Of a stretch of DNA of 34,283 nt, positions 24,811 to 31,056 are shown in pieces. The position numbers and the translations under genes are program-made. Under the pieces are notes generated by a model that saw only the letters and a list, made by a program, of their open reading frames with translations, was not told the origin of the DNA and ran no database searches. This DNA is from a virus. The DNA is taken from the IMG/VR virus record IMGVR_UViG_3300032116_000741, positions 1 through 34,283 of that record, one strand, 5' to 3'. How positions within the stretch are numbered: the first letter of the stretch is position 1; each line of letters begins with the position of its first letter.

Positions 24811-25247
24811 TACGCACCAATCTCTCTCCAAATACTTCCATCATAGACATAAAGTTTTAATGGAGATGAATCTGAATCTACCCATAGGGTTCCAACTGTT
24901 ATTTCTGATATTGGAGCCTCTTCTTGAAAAAAGGAAGATCCTAGTGGCAACGCTGATGAATTGGAATCTACCCAAATATATCCATTAGTAACGCCTGTTG
25001 GTGCTTCTGGCTGATATGCTGCACCGTATCCTAAATCAAAAAGTGTTTGTATGTCAGACTCTACTACCTTTAGATATCCTGCTATTGAATCTTCTGCAAT
25101 CTGTTCTGTAGTTTCTGGAATTGTAGATGATCCATAGTGATAAAGCCTTAAAGCATCCTGAATATCAGCAGCATCTTCGTATCCAGGTATCTTTGTGTTA
25201 TAAATACCAGAACCGTCATTTGTACCATCTATATTTTTAGCAGCCAT
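24810..25247 (-). CDS. Tail structural protein, 145 aa
   Basis: N-terminus DGTNDGSGIYNTKIPGYEDAADIQDALRLYHYGS fits small phage tail proteins that open with a DIQDALRLYHYG-type helix. The C-terminal half has two short repeats ending in GYIWVDS and GTLWVDSDSSPLKLYVYDGSIW, the needle motif of phage fibres. TGGTATAAT (25266-25274) precedes the gene by 18 nt and overlaps the stop of the upstream gene. Probable fibre or baseplate component. Confidence 0.65.
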   Translation of the reverse strand: MAAKNIDGTNDGSGIYNTKIPGYEDAADIQDALRLYHYGSSTIPETTEQIAEDSIAGYLKVVESDIQTLFDLGYGAAYQPEAPTGVTNGYIWVDSNSSALPLGSSFFQEEAPISEITVGTLWVDSDSSPLKLYVYDGSIWREIGA

Positions 25248-25265
25248 GTGGGATCACCACTTTAG

Positions 25266-25274
25266 ATTATACCA
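25266..25274 (-). promoter_or_regulatory. Extended -10 TGGTATAAT overlapping a stop codon
   Basis: The last codons of the 199-aa gene, GTG GTA TAA, also spell the TGGTATAA of the promoter; the next base is T. The same arrangement occurs at 26243-26251. Confidence 0.5.
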
Positions 25275-25866
25275 CATTAATAGATAAATGAATTGTTCTT
25301 TGACCGTCTACATTTTGCCAGGTAGAACCGTCAAATTCTATAGCCTTTATCGATATTGGTAACACAAATATACCTCCTGGCTGCTCTACTATGGAAGATA
25401 TACTGATGACCTGCGATATTGGATAATTTCCTCCAACAACTGTGCATTGCACATTAAATTGTGAAGAAACATAATCCTCGACTGAAGATGAAGAGACTAT
25501 ATCAACTAGTGGTATATTTAAAGTTAACTGTCCACTATCAAATTGTTCGTCTTCATAATTTTTTATGAGGGTATTTGGAACTAACTTAAATCTTTTTTCC
25601 CATGTTTCTGTAGGAGATTTTACATATTGATAAACTGCCAAATAGTTTTCTGGATCTTGTGTGCTTGTATTAATATAAAGATCATAAACAAGAGGGTCTT
25701 CACTTATTGGGTTTGGTACTGTTGTATTTGGACTTCCTGCACCAATAAAGATTTTGCTTCCTCTTTCTCCATCTGGACCAAAATCAACATCTACGCTAAT
25801 TTCTGATGGAGGACCAAGTACATCCACATCTTCAGTTCCTAATATTACTTCATCAAATGTTGGCAT
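25267..25866 (-). CDS. Tail structural protein, 199 aa
   Basis: An acidic, beta-rich protein. It has DVDFGPDGERGSKIFIGAGS near residues 26-45, a short collagen-like and hairpin segment found in fibre proteins, then YDLYINT and WEKRFKLVPN. The C-terminal part (SSQFNVQCTVVGG ... IKAIEFDGSTWQNVDG) resembles another beta sandwich. The family is not named with confidence. It sits between the RGD-type 117-aa protein and the 145-aa protein. Confidence 0.6.
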   Translation of the reverse strand: MPTFDEVILGTEDVDVLGPPSEISVDVDFGPDGERGSKIFIGAGSPNTTVPNPISEDPLVYDLYINTSTQDPENYLAVYQYVKSPTETWEKRFKLVPNTLIKNYEDEQFDSGQLTLNIPLVDIVSSSSVEDYVSSQFNVQCTVVGGNYPISQVISISSIVEQPGGIFVLPISIKAIEFDGSTWQNVDGQRTIHLSINVV

Positions 25867-25873
25867 TTTATAT

Positions 25874-26227
25874 TTATGGATTTATAGTTACTTCATCGGT
25901 AACATTAATATTTCCAGTAAGCAAAGTATAAACCTTATTATAAGGTGTATCAGTTTTTCTTATTTCAATATCATAAACATATGTTTTTAATGGATCTAAA
26001 GTTGAACCTAGTCCAGATGGTATTACGCACTTGATGTGAGTATAATCATCAGAGACTATCGCTAATCCTTCTCCAGTTTCAACAGTACCCCTTGTTTCTG
26101 CAATTGTAAATTCTGCTGTATATCCGTTTAACGAAAAAACAGTGCCATTACTTCTTTTTGGGTACACATTAAATTCGTGTGAGTCTCCACGGTAATAGTT
26201 TATATCTAGTGTTCCTGGAAATGCCAT
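25874..26227 (-). CDS. Tail protein of the RGDT/RGDS family (paralogue 2)
   Basis: A 117-aa protein. YYRGDSHEFNVYP near residues 12-24 aligns with the VVRGDT segment of the 134-aa and 132-aa proteins; the Trp is replaced. The rest (AEFTIAE ... CVIPSGLG ... YDIEIRK ... TGNINVTDEVT) is a beta sandwich. The start follows GGAGGAGG and a TGGTATAAT box at 26243-26251 that overlaps the upstream stop. Confidence 0.62.
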   Translation of the reverse strand: MAFPGTLDINYYRGDSHEFNVYPKRSNGTVFSLNGYTAEFTIAETRGTVETGEGLAIVSDDYTHIKCVIPSGLGSTLDPLKTYVYDIEIRKTDTPYNKVYTLLTGNINVTDEVTINP

Positions 26228-26242
26228 AATTCCTCCTCCTTA

Positions 26243-26251
26243 ATTATACCA
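26243..26251 (-). promoter_or_regulatory. Extended -10 TGGTATAAT overlapping a stop codon
   Basis: TGGTATAAT on the minus strand. The stop TAA (26244-26246) of the collagen-like gene, which ends GTG GTA TAA, is part of the box. ATG at 26227 is 15 nt below, with GGAGGAGG between. Confidence 0.5.
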
Positions 26252-26963
26252 CGCTGACGTATATAGAATTCATCAAAACAGAAGAGTCATAGTCTGCTCT
26301 TATTTGAGGAATAGCCCCGCCCTCCAACATTGCACCATTTTCAATAAAAAAGTGCTGTGTAACATAAATATTATAAACATACTGATATTTTAAAGAAGCA
26401 ACAAATTGAGAAATTTCGGTGGTAGATTTAGGGAAAAGTGTCCTAATCCAAACCTCTGTATTGTTAGAATATGTAGTAAGTTCAAAATTATATGTTATAA
26501 AAACCTGCGCTCCCTCTTTTAGTCGTTTAAAACTAAACTGTCTAGTATGAGGATTCCAGAGACTTACCGATCCCTCTGGTAAATATTTCTCGTTAGTATT
26601 TATTCCTTCAGAATCCACCCAAACACTTACCCAGCCATCATCACCTTGATTTACACCTAACCTTATTTCTTTTTTATCTTTATTAAAGTATGCAGCCCAT
26701 CCAGACTGTTGGCCAGAAGATGATAAAGAACTTGTGCCATCTCTTCCAGGTACTCCTTTTTCACCTCTAGGACCCTGACTGCCGTCTTTTCCTGCTGGCC
26801 CCTGGGGTCCAGGTACACCTTGTGGTCCTTGTGGCCCCATCGGGCCAGGAACTGGTACATAATTAACTAAAACATCTGTATTGGTATTTTGAGTTTCTAC
26901 AACTTGTGCAGCATAACTTGATTTTTTTGCACCAGGGAAGTCCATTGATTTAGAAACAGCCAT
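26244..26963 (-). CDS. Collagen-like tail protein
   Basis: A 239-aa protein with an N-terminal linker, then 12 uninterrupted G-x-y triplets (residues 40-75; GPMGPQ, GPQGPA, GPRGEK, GVPGRD among them) and a C-terminal beta domain of about 160 residues (WVSVWVDSEGI, VSLWNPHTRQFSFKRL, FITYNFELTTY). Collagen-like trimer necks are common in phage fibres. Proline occurs at Y positions (GVP twice), the site hydroxylated by animal collagen P4H. It is therefore a second possible oxygenase substrate besides the SP/AP repeats. Confidence 0.8.
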   Translation of the reverse strand: MAVSKSMDFPGAKKSSYAAQVVETQNTNTDVLVNYVPVPGPMGPQGPQGVPGPQGPAGKDGSQGPRGEKGVPGRDGTSSLSSSGQQSGWAAYFNKDKKEIRLGVNQGDDGWVSVWVDSEGINTNEKYLPEGSVSLWNPHTRQFSFKRLKEGAQVFITYNFELTTYSNNTEVWIRTLFPKSTTEISQFVASLKYQYVYNIYVTQHFFIENGAMLEGGAIPQIRADYDSSVLMNSIYVSVV

Positions 26964-26983
26964 GGTGACATTATCTCACAGTA

Positions 26984-27451
26984 TTATTCACAGATATACG
27001 AGAAAGACATGTGAAATTTATCTGCCTGATCTAATACAAAAGGAGAATTATGATCAAATGGCTCATCTAAAGAACTAGACTTTAAATTCCAAACTGTCAT
27101 AGTGGTGCTTGATGGTGCAAGATGCCCTTTAATGCTATAGTGATCTGTTGCACCGTTATTTGAATTATGAATTGATCCACCATAAACATCTGTGTGATAC
27201 TTTGATGCAAATGGGATTGTTAAAGAATACTGTCCAGTTCCAAAATTAGTAACGGTAGTAAATAAAACATCTATTTGAACAGTTACTAAATTTCCAATCT
27301 TAATATAAGATCCTGTTGCTGGAGTTCCAGTAAAAGTTAATCCAGTTCCAGACCATACTGGTGAATATGAATGAATTGTAGAAGTTACTAGACCATCATC
27401 AATTGGAGATACATCAAGTGAACCAATATTAGGATGTGTAAAACGTGCCAT
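26984..27451 (-). CDS. Tail fibre protein, 155 aa
   Basis: A beta-rich protein. SPVWSGTGLTFTGTPATGSYIKIGNLVTVQIDVLF is the pattern of fibre-head domains (a W-G strand, a tight loop, then IGN-VTV). It continues with LTIPFASKYHTDVYGGSIH. The ATG overlaps the upstream stop as TAATG. Likely a receptor-contacting or decorating module. Confidence 0.65.
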   Translation of the reverse strand: MARFTHPNIGSLDVSPIDDGLVTSTIHSYSPVWSGTGLTFTGTPATGSYIKIGNLVTVQIDVLFTTVTNFGTGQYSLTIPFASKYHTDVYGGSIHNSNNGATDHYSIKGHLAPSSTTMTVWNLKSSSLDEPFDHNSPFVLDQADKFHMSFSYICE

Positions 27452-27732
27452 TACGAACCAGACTCCAGTCTTGCTTTTAGAACTGCAAGTGACATACCAT
27501 TAGAAGATGCGACTGCATATATTGCATCATTACCGTTTAGTTCAATCGATAAAGAATGATTTGGCATAATTCTAAATCCGTAGTTTGTTGATGAAACTGT
27601 GTCGGATCCACCAATATAAATATAACCAGTAGAATTTACATTTTGTAATGTAATGTCGATTCCAGAATGCTTACCATTTGGAGTAAGTCTTGTAGGTGTA
27701 GTGTTTGATAAAACTGTTAATCCGTGGTCCAT
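27451..27732 (-). CDS. Small tail protein, 93 aa
   Basis: A compact beta protein: LTPNGKHSGIDITLQNVNSTGYIYIGG, YGFRIMPNHSLSIELNGNDAIYAVAS. The pattern (an ITLQN strand, then IYIGG, then SIEL and IYAVAS) is that of small phage-associated cupin-like proteins I have seen near baseplates, but I cannot name it. AAGGAG precedes the start. Confidence 0.6.
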   Translation of the reverse strand: MDHGLTVLSNTTPTRLTPNGKHSGIDITLQNVNSTGYIYIGGSDTVSSTNYGFRIMPNHSLSIELNGNDAIYAVASSNGMSLAVLKARLESGS

Positions 27733-27741
27733 AATTACTCC

Positions 27742-27825
27742 TTATTTAACCTTGTAGGTTTTTCCATTTATTTTTATTATTGAAGGAACATTGTCTTTTT
27801 TGTCAGTTACCTTAACTACCGCCAT
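27742..27825 (-). CDS. 27-aa coupled small protein
   Basis: ATG at 27823-27825 overlaps the upstream stop as TAATG; TAA is at 27742-27744. It encodes a basic peptide with an IIKINGKTYKVK C-terminus. A ribosome site for the next gene follows the stop at once. Function unknown. The coupled position and clear end support a real gene. Confidence 0.5.
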   Translation of the reverse strand: MAVVKVTDKKDNVPSIIKINGKTYKVK

Positions 27826-28223
27826 TACAAACTTCCTCCAGGAGAAACATCTCCAAGTACATAAATAGTACCTATTACTGGAGTCCAAGTAATATCGTTT
27901 ATATCATCTGGAATTATAATCTGTAAATCAAATGGTAATTCTGCAACTGTTGAGGTATATTTTGTACCCCAGTTTTCTGTTACTGATGGAAGAGCGGTAA
28001 CTGTGACATAACCTTCTGATGCGCTACATTCTAGTGCGTCTAATACATCTCCAGATTGGTCATATGCTGTTGCTTTATAGGTCCATCCATCAGTATTGTA
28101 ATATGTAACTTCGTCATTTTCAAAAAATTCAATTTTTAATGTTGCGGTATCTCCACGTACAACTCTCCATTGAAGCGATGCTGGATCTGCACCAAATATT
28201 TCAGGACCGCAAGAATTTACCAT
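27825..28223 (-). CDS. Tail protein of the W-x-VVRGDT family (paralogue 3)
   Basis: A 132-aa protein: LQWRVVRGDTATLKIEFF at about 17-34, then WTYKATAYDQSGDVLDALEC and LQIIIPDDINDITWTPVIGTIYVLGDV. The same strand plan as the 134-aa protein at 15632. I start it at ATG 28223 because the TGGTATAAT box lies only 9 nt upstream; an ATG at 28334 would put a long, unconserved leader in front and precede the promoter. It is the first gene of the leftward fibre block. Confidence 0.65.
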   Translation of the reverse strand: MVNSCGPEIFGADPASLQWRVVRGDTATLKIEFFENDEVTYYNTDGWTYKATAYDQSGDVLDALECSASEGYVTVTALPSVTENWGTKYTSTVAELPFDLQIIIPDDINDITWTPVIGTIYVLGDVSPGGSL

Positions 28224-28232
28224 AATAGAAAG

Positions 28233-28261
28233 ATTATACCATGAATATAGACTTGCCCCAA
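28233..28261 (-). promoter_or_regulatory. Promoter of the leftward fibre block (TGGTATAAT, possible TTGGGG -35)
   Basis: TGGTATAAT at 28233-28241 on the minus strand. A TTGGGG 17 bp upstream (28256-28261) could serve as a -35 and lies inside an inverted repeat (28252-28297). The start codon is 9 nt below the -10. Confidence 0.55.
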
Positions 28262-28297
28262 GGTCGGTGGGTATGAGAGACAGACCAAAGGGGCAAG
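28252..28297. promoter_or_regulatory. Long inverted repeat over the block promoter
   Basis: CTTGCCCC (28252-28259) pairs with GGGGCAAG (28290-28297), and inside it GGTC (28262-28265) pairs with GACC (28283-28286). The outer arm overlaps the candidate -35. An operator or a structured RNA is possible. No T-tract follows on either strand. Confidence 0.5.
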
Positions 28298-28506
28298 CAA
28301 TTAAAAGTATATCATATAGGTATAAAACGGACATTTGGTATTGTAAGTGTTTGCATTATAAAATTCTATATGGTATAGTGATTACAGGGTTTGTAGGGGG
28401 CTTTGCACTGAGAGATGCAATCTTACTTCCACCAATAGATGTAATAAAAATCTATGGGGGGAGGGGGGGCTTTCCCTAAAAGATAAACTCTTATATATTA
28501 TATATA
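28298..28506. other. Intergenic region with small hairpins and a G-rich run
   Basis: No supported gene. Plus-strand features are a promoter-like pair (TTGCAT at 28351-28356, 17 bp, TATAGT at 28374-28379 with TGG before it), a TTGCA/TGCAA hairpin near 28401-28420, an ATAGAT/ATCTAT hairpin near 28434-28456, and a run of six G, one A and seven G near 28456-28470. A transcript from this promoter would run antisense to the holin-like gene. Confidence 0.35.
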
Positions 28507-28761
28507 TTACTTAGTGGTTTTAGAGATATGATCTAGCAAAACATCAAACATCTTATCTATCTTTCTGTGAAGTTCTTTTCTGTCCTCTTCAGCAATTTTT
28601 GATGTTTGTTCTAAACGTGTAATTTGATCTTTCATAGAAGATCCAGAATTTGGTTTTAATTCTTCTAAATAATGTTTTACCATCCACTTGATACTTCCTG
28701 CAGCAAATGCTACAATGGTACATATTGAAACAATTAGCGCTGCCCAGGATTCAATTGACAT
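28507..28761 (-). CDS. Holin-like membrane protein
   Basis: An 84-aa protein. Residues 6-27 form one hydrophobic helix (ALIVSICTIVAFAAGSI). LEELKPNSGSSMKDQITRLE (33-52) follows, then a charged coiled-coil tail. I recognise the ELKPN-GSS-x-D pattern from small membrane proteins of actinobacteriophages that lie near lysins and are often called holins. Start 28761 is 10 nt below a TATAAT (28772-28777). A role in lysis is likely but not proven, because the lysin here (16715) is distant and has its own signal. Confidence 0.6.
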   Translation of the reverse strand: MSIESWAALIVSICTIVAFAAGSIKWMVKHYLEELKPNSGSSMKDQITRLEQTSKIAEEDRKELHRKIDKMFDVLLDHISKTTK

Positions 28762-28771
28762 GATAAAACAT

Positions 28772-28777
28772 ATTATA
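28772..28777 (-). promoter_or_regulatory. -10 box TATAAT for the holin-like gene
   Basis: TATAAT on the minus strand in the 33-nt divergent gap between the holin-like gene and the plus-strand 255-aa gene. Confidence 0.4.
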
Positions 28778-28794
28778 AGGGGAATTTTATAAAA

Positions 28795-29562
28795 ATGAAA
28801 ACTGAGATACTACGCACATTGGAGTACTCTACAAATTTGATAATATCCCCAGATATGGATGGTTTCGTTTCGGCGCAGTTACTAAATCGCTATAACGGAT
28901 CTAAGGTCGTAGGCACATATGACAAAAATATTCTTTGTCTTTCGGAAGGTGTAAGTCCCAGGGATTGTTTGTTCGTTGATTGCGATATGAATCACCCAGA
29001 TTATGTTTCGATTGGCAATCATATGCGTTTGGCAAATGATAATATGTCGTCGAAAAGTTTTAACCCCAATATTCATTTCGGCATAACTAAGTACAGCGAC
29101 AAGTTTCCATTCGCAACCGCTTATTTAATTGCTTTTGCAACAGGAATTCAAACATCGGCGACAGAGATGATACGCATGGCCTACGCTGACTCTACCCTAC
29201 GCAATATGGATAATTACAGCGATAACATGCGAACATGGTCTGATAGGATGATATGTCCTGCAGTTGAGTATGTTATTTATGAAACCGAGTATGCCAGACA
29301 AATTGACGACGGTATACGAATCAAGTATCCAAACCAATCATTTTCGTCCAAAAGATATGGCAAGGAGCGGTATATACAAACCCTTAATGAGGCATTTGTC
29401 CAAGAGGGGTTATCTCACGATATTCTCAATAGGGGATATAAATACCAAACCGATAAAGTTGGTTTGACCACTATGAAGAAATATATGTGTGATATTTTCT
29501 CATATGCTGAAGTGTTTGGAGGAGAGTATTCTGTTACGTATTATGATAAAATGGATTGGTGA
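28795..29562 (+). CDS. DHH-like phosphoesterase family protein
   Basis: A 255-aa protein. IISPDMDGFVSAQLLNRY at about 16-33 matches motif I of DHH phosphoesterases (D-x-D-G-x-x-S/A). CLFVDCDMNHPDYVSIGNHM (about 58-77) resembles motif II-III, with a GNH where the DHH triad normally sits. The C-terminal DHHA1-type domain is not clear. It could hydrolyse nano-RNAs or cyclic dinucleotides such as c-di-AMP, like NrnA or GdpP, but the altered DHH makes activity uncertain. AAGGGG lies 14 nt before the start. It leads a plus-strand run of four coupled genes. Confidence 0.5.
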   Translation: MKTEILRTLEYSTNLIISPDMDGFVSAQLLNRYNGSKVVGTYDKNILCLSEGVSPRDCLFVDCDMNHPDYVSIGNHMRLANDNMSSKSFNPNIHFGITKYSDKFPFATAYLIAFATGIQTSATEMIRMAYADSTLRNMDNYSDNMRTWSDRMICPAVEYVIYETEYARQIDDGIRIKYPNQSFSSKRYGKERYIQTLNEAFVQEGLSHDILNRGYKYQTDKVGLTTMKKYMCDIFSYAEVFGGEYSVTYYDKMDW

Positions 29563-29759
29563 GCGATGATGTTAAATTTACTGATCTGTTTGATCCTTCT
29601 CAGCCAAGAAGTGATAGAGATTTAATTGAGTCCCGCCTAGAAATATGCAATACCTGTGAATGGTTTAGCAGAACTATGGTAAAATGTAAGAAGTGTGGCT
29701 GTTTTATGAAACTTAAGACAACCTTAAAAAGTGCAAAATGTCCAATAGGAAAGTGGTGA
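29559..29759 (+). CDS. Small zinc-ribbon protein (DUF6171-like), second copy
   Basis: A 66-aa protein. CNTCEWF, KCKKCGCFMKLKTTLKSAKC and a final PIGKW align with the 79-aa protein at 22295. The likely start is GTG at 29559, which overlaps the previous stop as GTGA; an in-frame TTG lies one codon upstream. It is probably a zinc-binding adaptor. One copy is with early genes, one with late genes. Confidence 0.65.
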   Translation: MSDDVKFTDLFDPSQPRSDRDLIESRLEICNTCEWFSRTMVKCKKCGCFMKLKTTLKSAKCPIGKW

Positions 29760-29762
29760 AAT

Positions 29763-29948
29763 ATGAACAAAGAAGAGATTGTTGATTTTATGCTAGATAG
29801 CATTAATAGAGATAATCGTGAAATATGTGAAGCCAATGGTATGCCTTCTGATCAAATTGACATGCAGATACAGCAAAGCCAGCAGAGTCTTTCTCATATG
29901 ATGTCTAATCTTTATACTAGAATGAAGGAGGAGGGTTTACTTGCCTAA
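29763..29948 (+). CDS. Small hypothetical protein
   Basis: A 61-aa acidic, helix-rich protein (EEIVDFMLDSINRDNRE, then Gln/Ser-rich IQQSQQSLSHMMSNLYTRMKEEG). No family recognised. It is coupled to the 67-aa gene downstream by an 8-nt overlap that contains the AAGGAGGAGG site. Confidence 0.6.
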   Translation: MNKEEIVDFMLDSINRDNREICEANGMPSDQIDMQIQQSQQSLSHMMSNLYTRMKEEGLLA

Positions 29949-30144
29949 ATTTAGATACCGTGCAATTCCTTCCAACGTTGAAGCAGAATATACTCGAAAT
30001 ACAGAACGAGATATTTATGAATCACTTGGTCAGGTTGATTTCACTAAAGCAGAACTTATAGTAGATGCAGAAACACCAGAAGAATCTGAAAAGATTCGTA
30101 TGGGTATTACTGATATCCGTATGTGGGAGTTAATAGAAGATTAA
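29941..30144 (+). CDS. Small hypothetical protein
   Basis: A 67-aa protein starting at TTG 29941, fixed by AAGGAGGAGGG upstream. It reads FRYRAIPSNVEAEY and later AELIVDAETPEESEKIRMGI, the sort of small beta-alpha-beta sequence seen in many phage early genes. Its stop overlaps the convergent 48-aa gene. Confidence 0.55.
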   Translation: MPKFRYRAIPSNVEAEYTRNTERDIYESLGQVDFTKAELIVDAETPEESEKIRMGITDIRMWELIED

Positions 30145-30287
30145 TTCTTTTCACAAGAACAATCATCGCAACACTGTTCTTTAAAAAGTTTTAATGCCAA
30201 ACCATCGTTTTCTGGTCTGCCAATATCTTCCCAAAACTTTTCTCGTCCCATATTGTCAGTTTCTGAAATTTTTTGTGATTCTGTCAT
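30141..30287 (-). CDS. 48-aa Cys-rich small protein
   Basis: ATG at 30285-30287 overlaps the upstream stop as ATGA; TAA is at 30141-30143. The C-terminus has EQCCDDCSCEKN, a compact Cys cluster that could bind a metal. It includes WEDIGRPENDG. It is the last gene of the leftward early block and converges on the 67-aa gene. Function unknown. Confidence 0.6.
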   Translation of the reverse strand: MTESQKISETDNMGREKFWEDIGRPENDGLALKLFKEQCCDDCSCEKN

Positions 30288-30442
30288 ATTGATGTCCATC
30301 CTTGTAGTTCGGCTTTACCTGATGCTATCCATTCTCTATGTAGTTCATGTTGATAAGGCCAATTAGTTTCATGTGTATACCCGCCACATAATGAACATAC
30401 ATCTTCTTTCATATCTTTGTATATATGTATGCACTTACTCAT
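30284..30442 (-). CDS. Small zinc-finger-like protein
   Basis: A 52-aa protein: MSKCIHIYKDMKEDVCSLCGGYTHE, then LHREWIASGKAELQGW. The C-x-H and C-x2-C pairs suggest a zinc site. I start it at 30442, which overlaps the upstream gene by 8 nt; an upstream in-frame start at 30466 would add eight unconserved residues. Confidence 0.58.
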   Translation of the reverse strand: MSKCIHIYKDMKEDVCSLCGGYTHETNWPYQHELHREWIASGKAELQGWTSI

Positions 30443-30611
30443 CTTTGTAGTGATCCTTACATACAAAAATTATTAAGTACCCGTCTGAATTTATTCCCGC
30501 ACTTGGATTATTGCAAAATTGACATTTGCTTGCACGATCAATATTTCTTTCTTTTAGAAATTCCAAGTATTGTGCTACATACGGATCTTTTGGAAGTGGA
30601 TAATTGCTCAT
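30435..30611 (-). CDS. Small zinc-binding-like protein
   Basis: A 58-aa protein with KCQFCNNPSAG and later FVCKDH, a C-x2-C...C-x2-H pattern. ATG 30611 is six bases below TGGTATAAT (30618-30626), so I prefer it over the in-frame start at 30698 that would add a hydrophobic leader. Confidence 0.6.
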   Translation of the reverse strand: MSNYPLPKDPYVAQYLEFLKERNIDRASKCQFCNNPSAGINSDGYLIIFVCKDHYKDE

Positions 30612-30617
30612 GATTTC

Positions 30618-30626
30618 ATTATACCA
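30618..30626 (-). promoter_or_regulatory. Extended -10 TGGTATAAT, leaderless spacing
   Basis: TGGTATAAT on the minus strand, six bases before the ATG at 30611. It follows the terminator at 30700-30750 and restarts transcription of the small-gene block. Confidence 0.55.
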
Positions 30627-30699
30627 AAAATCTGAATTTTTTGCTGAGATGTATGATGCAAGAAATAAAAAAATAAAACAAAAAATAATAGTGAGCACA

Positions 30700-30750
30700 T
30701 AATAATAAAATAAAAAATAAAAGTAACACGGATCGGGGAAGAGACCCGTG
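30700..30750 (-). terminator. Rho-independent terminator
   Basis: On the minus strand CACGGGTC (30743-30750) pairs with GATCCGTG (30727-30734), one G-U pair, around TCTTCCCC. A T-rich tail (TTACTTTTATTTTTT) follows. It ends the 30765-31375 transcript. Confidence 0.75.
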
Positions 30751-30764
30751 CCACCTTTGTTTTT

Positions 30765-30950
30765 CTAATTGTGAAGGGGAAGGGTGCCCTGTATGTATCC
30801 GTCAATACCAAGTAAATCGCAAGTAATTTTTACTCGTTGATTTTTCTTTAGTGATTTCTTATACATGTCAATAAAGTAATAAACATTTTCTTTTGTAGGC
30901 AAGTCCATGTTCATAGTCTTACCATTCATACTAGTTATAATCATTTTCAT
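30765..30950 (-). CDS. Small hypothetical protein
   Basis: A 61-aa basic protein (MKMIITSMNGKTMNMDLPTK, then YYFIDMYKKSLKKNQRVKIT). Its pattern of one strand, a helix and two strands is plausible for a small nucleic-acid- or protein-binding factor. It overlaps the upstream 41-aa gene by 20 nt; a second ATG at 30944 is possible. It is followed by a terminator. Confidence 0.55.
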   Translation of the reverse strand: MKMIITSMNGKTMNMDLPTKENVYYFIDMYKKSLKKNQRVKITCDLLGIDGYIQGTLPLHN

Positions 30951-31056
30951 TTAGCAATTCCTCTTTCTCTTGTTGTGTTGCTTTGTGATACCCTGCTGGG
31001 CTTCCGTATTTAGTTATCCATGCTAACCTTAGTTGTTGTTCATGTGAGTATGTCAT
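30931..31056 (-). CDS. 41-aa small protein
   Basis: ATG 31054-31056, TAG 30931-30933. It encodes HEQQLRLAWITKYGSPAGYHKATQQ, then an acidic end. The ATG overlaps the upstream stop as ATGA. Probable real coupled gene. Function unknown. Confidence 0.55.
   Translation of the reverse strand: MTYSHEQQLRLAWITKYGSPAGYHKATQQEKEELLNENDYN

Noticed and set aside
28252-28297. tRNA-like fold
   Set aside because: Only 46 nt, no cloverleaf, no TYC loop or CCA.
28380-28470. TPP-like riboswitch because of CTGAGAGATGCAA
   Set aside because: The second conserved half of the TPP motif is missing and no thiamine gene follows.
28267-28479. 70-aa plus-strand frame with a hydrophobic GFVGGFALRDAILLPP segment
   Set aside because: No ribosome site at its ATG or at the in-frame GTG 28378; the N-terminal half overlaps the inverted repeat and promoter. 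A short membrane peptide remains possible but unsupported.
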